Part shown: positions 6,117 through 6,160 of the stretch, in pieces
Layout of the letters: each line of letters opens with the position of its first letter
How positions within the stretch are numbered: position 1 is the stretch's first letter
Source of the DNA: Betaproteobacteria bacterium
GTDB lineage: Bacteria; Pseudomonadota; Gammaproteobacteria; Burkholderiales; Usitatibacteraceae
Direction: 5' to 3'
Length of the DNA stretch: 6,160 nt
Assembly (NCBI GenBank): GCA_003105245.1
Contig: PQAI01000225.1
Span: 6,853-13,012, forward strand
Translations under genes and position numbers: made by a program
Notes under the pieces: model-generated
What the model was told of the DNA's origin: nothing
Databases searched by the model: none
Seen by the model: only the letters and a program-made list of their open reading frames with translations

Positions 6117-6160
6117 ACCGCAGCCTCGCTCGCCGCGACCGCGCAGGTAACCCAGACCCA
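6012..6160 (+). CDS. Possible 5' end of a secreted-protein gene (partial, runs off the right edge)
   Basis: From ATG 6012 in the loop of the inverted repeat, 49 codons are open to the window end. The peptide has an Arg-rich start (MNRREPP, then RRQSAGHRR), a hydrophobic stretch at 29-42 (LALASLLTAASLAA) and a possible signal-peptidase site ATA before QVTQT at 44/45. No in-frame ATG, GTG or TTG occurs after 6012 within the window, so a real gene in this frame would have to start in the repeat. The frame also stays open upstream through the left arm, with ATGs at 5937 and 5910. No good Shine-Dalgarno precedes 6012. About half of the hydrophobic core is encoded by the repeat arm, so the resemblance to a signal peptide could be coincidence. 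Function unknown. Confidence 0.3.
   Translation, partial: MNRREPPLQPSPYRRQSAGHRRSSAFQRLALASLLTAASLAATAQVTQT

Noticed and set aside
6108..6160. Convergent minus-strand gene ending with TGA at 6108-6110
   Set aside because: Only about 16 codons are visible (Gly/Arg/Glu-rich), no domain can be recognised, and the stop lies within the repeat.

Overview
This 6.16 kb window is very GC-rich (roughly two thirds or more by eye) with strong G/C bias at third codon positions. Its proteins look betaproteobacterial, most like Burkholderiales or relatives. That placement is inferred from protein style and GC content; no phylogenetic marker is present.

Layout from left to right: (1) a LacI/GntR-type transcriptional regulator on the + strand, with its start near or beyond the left edge; (2) a 13-bp convergent gap whose hairpin overlaps both stop codons; (3) two tandem minus-strand genes for paralogous family 5 (peptide/opine/nickel type) ABC substrate-binding proteins, 4 bp apart and probably one transcript; (4) a 122-bp divergent intergenic region holding a GC-rich palindromic dispersed-type repeat directly against a consensus TATAAT; (5) a complete gabD-like succinate-semialdehyde dehydrogenase gene on the + strand; (6) three bases after the gabD stop, a near-perfect long inverted repeat (two 70-nt arms around a 75-nt loop), followed by 44 bp at the right edge that may belong to a secreted-protein gene starting inside the repeat.

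The genes suggest uptake and catabolism, with periplasmic capture of peptide-like or amine-type solutes beside an enzyme that feeds semialdehydes into the TCA cycle. Divergent orientation alone does not prove a shared pathway. The two binding proteins have no permease or ATPase partner in the window, and the convergent regulator closes off their 3' side. The regulator more likely controls genes to the left of the window.

No clear new multi-gene system is visible. The least ordinary DNA is the long inverted repeat at 5902-6116, whose arms carry a motif phased at about 10 bp and which keeps a reading frame open through both arms.
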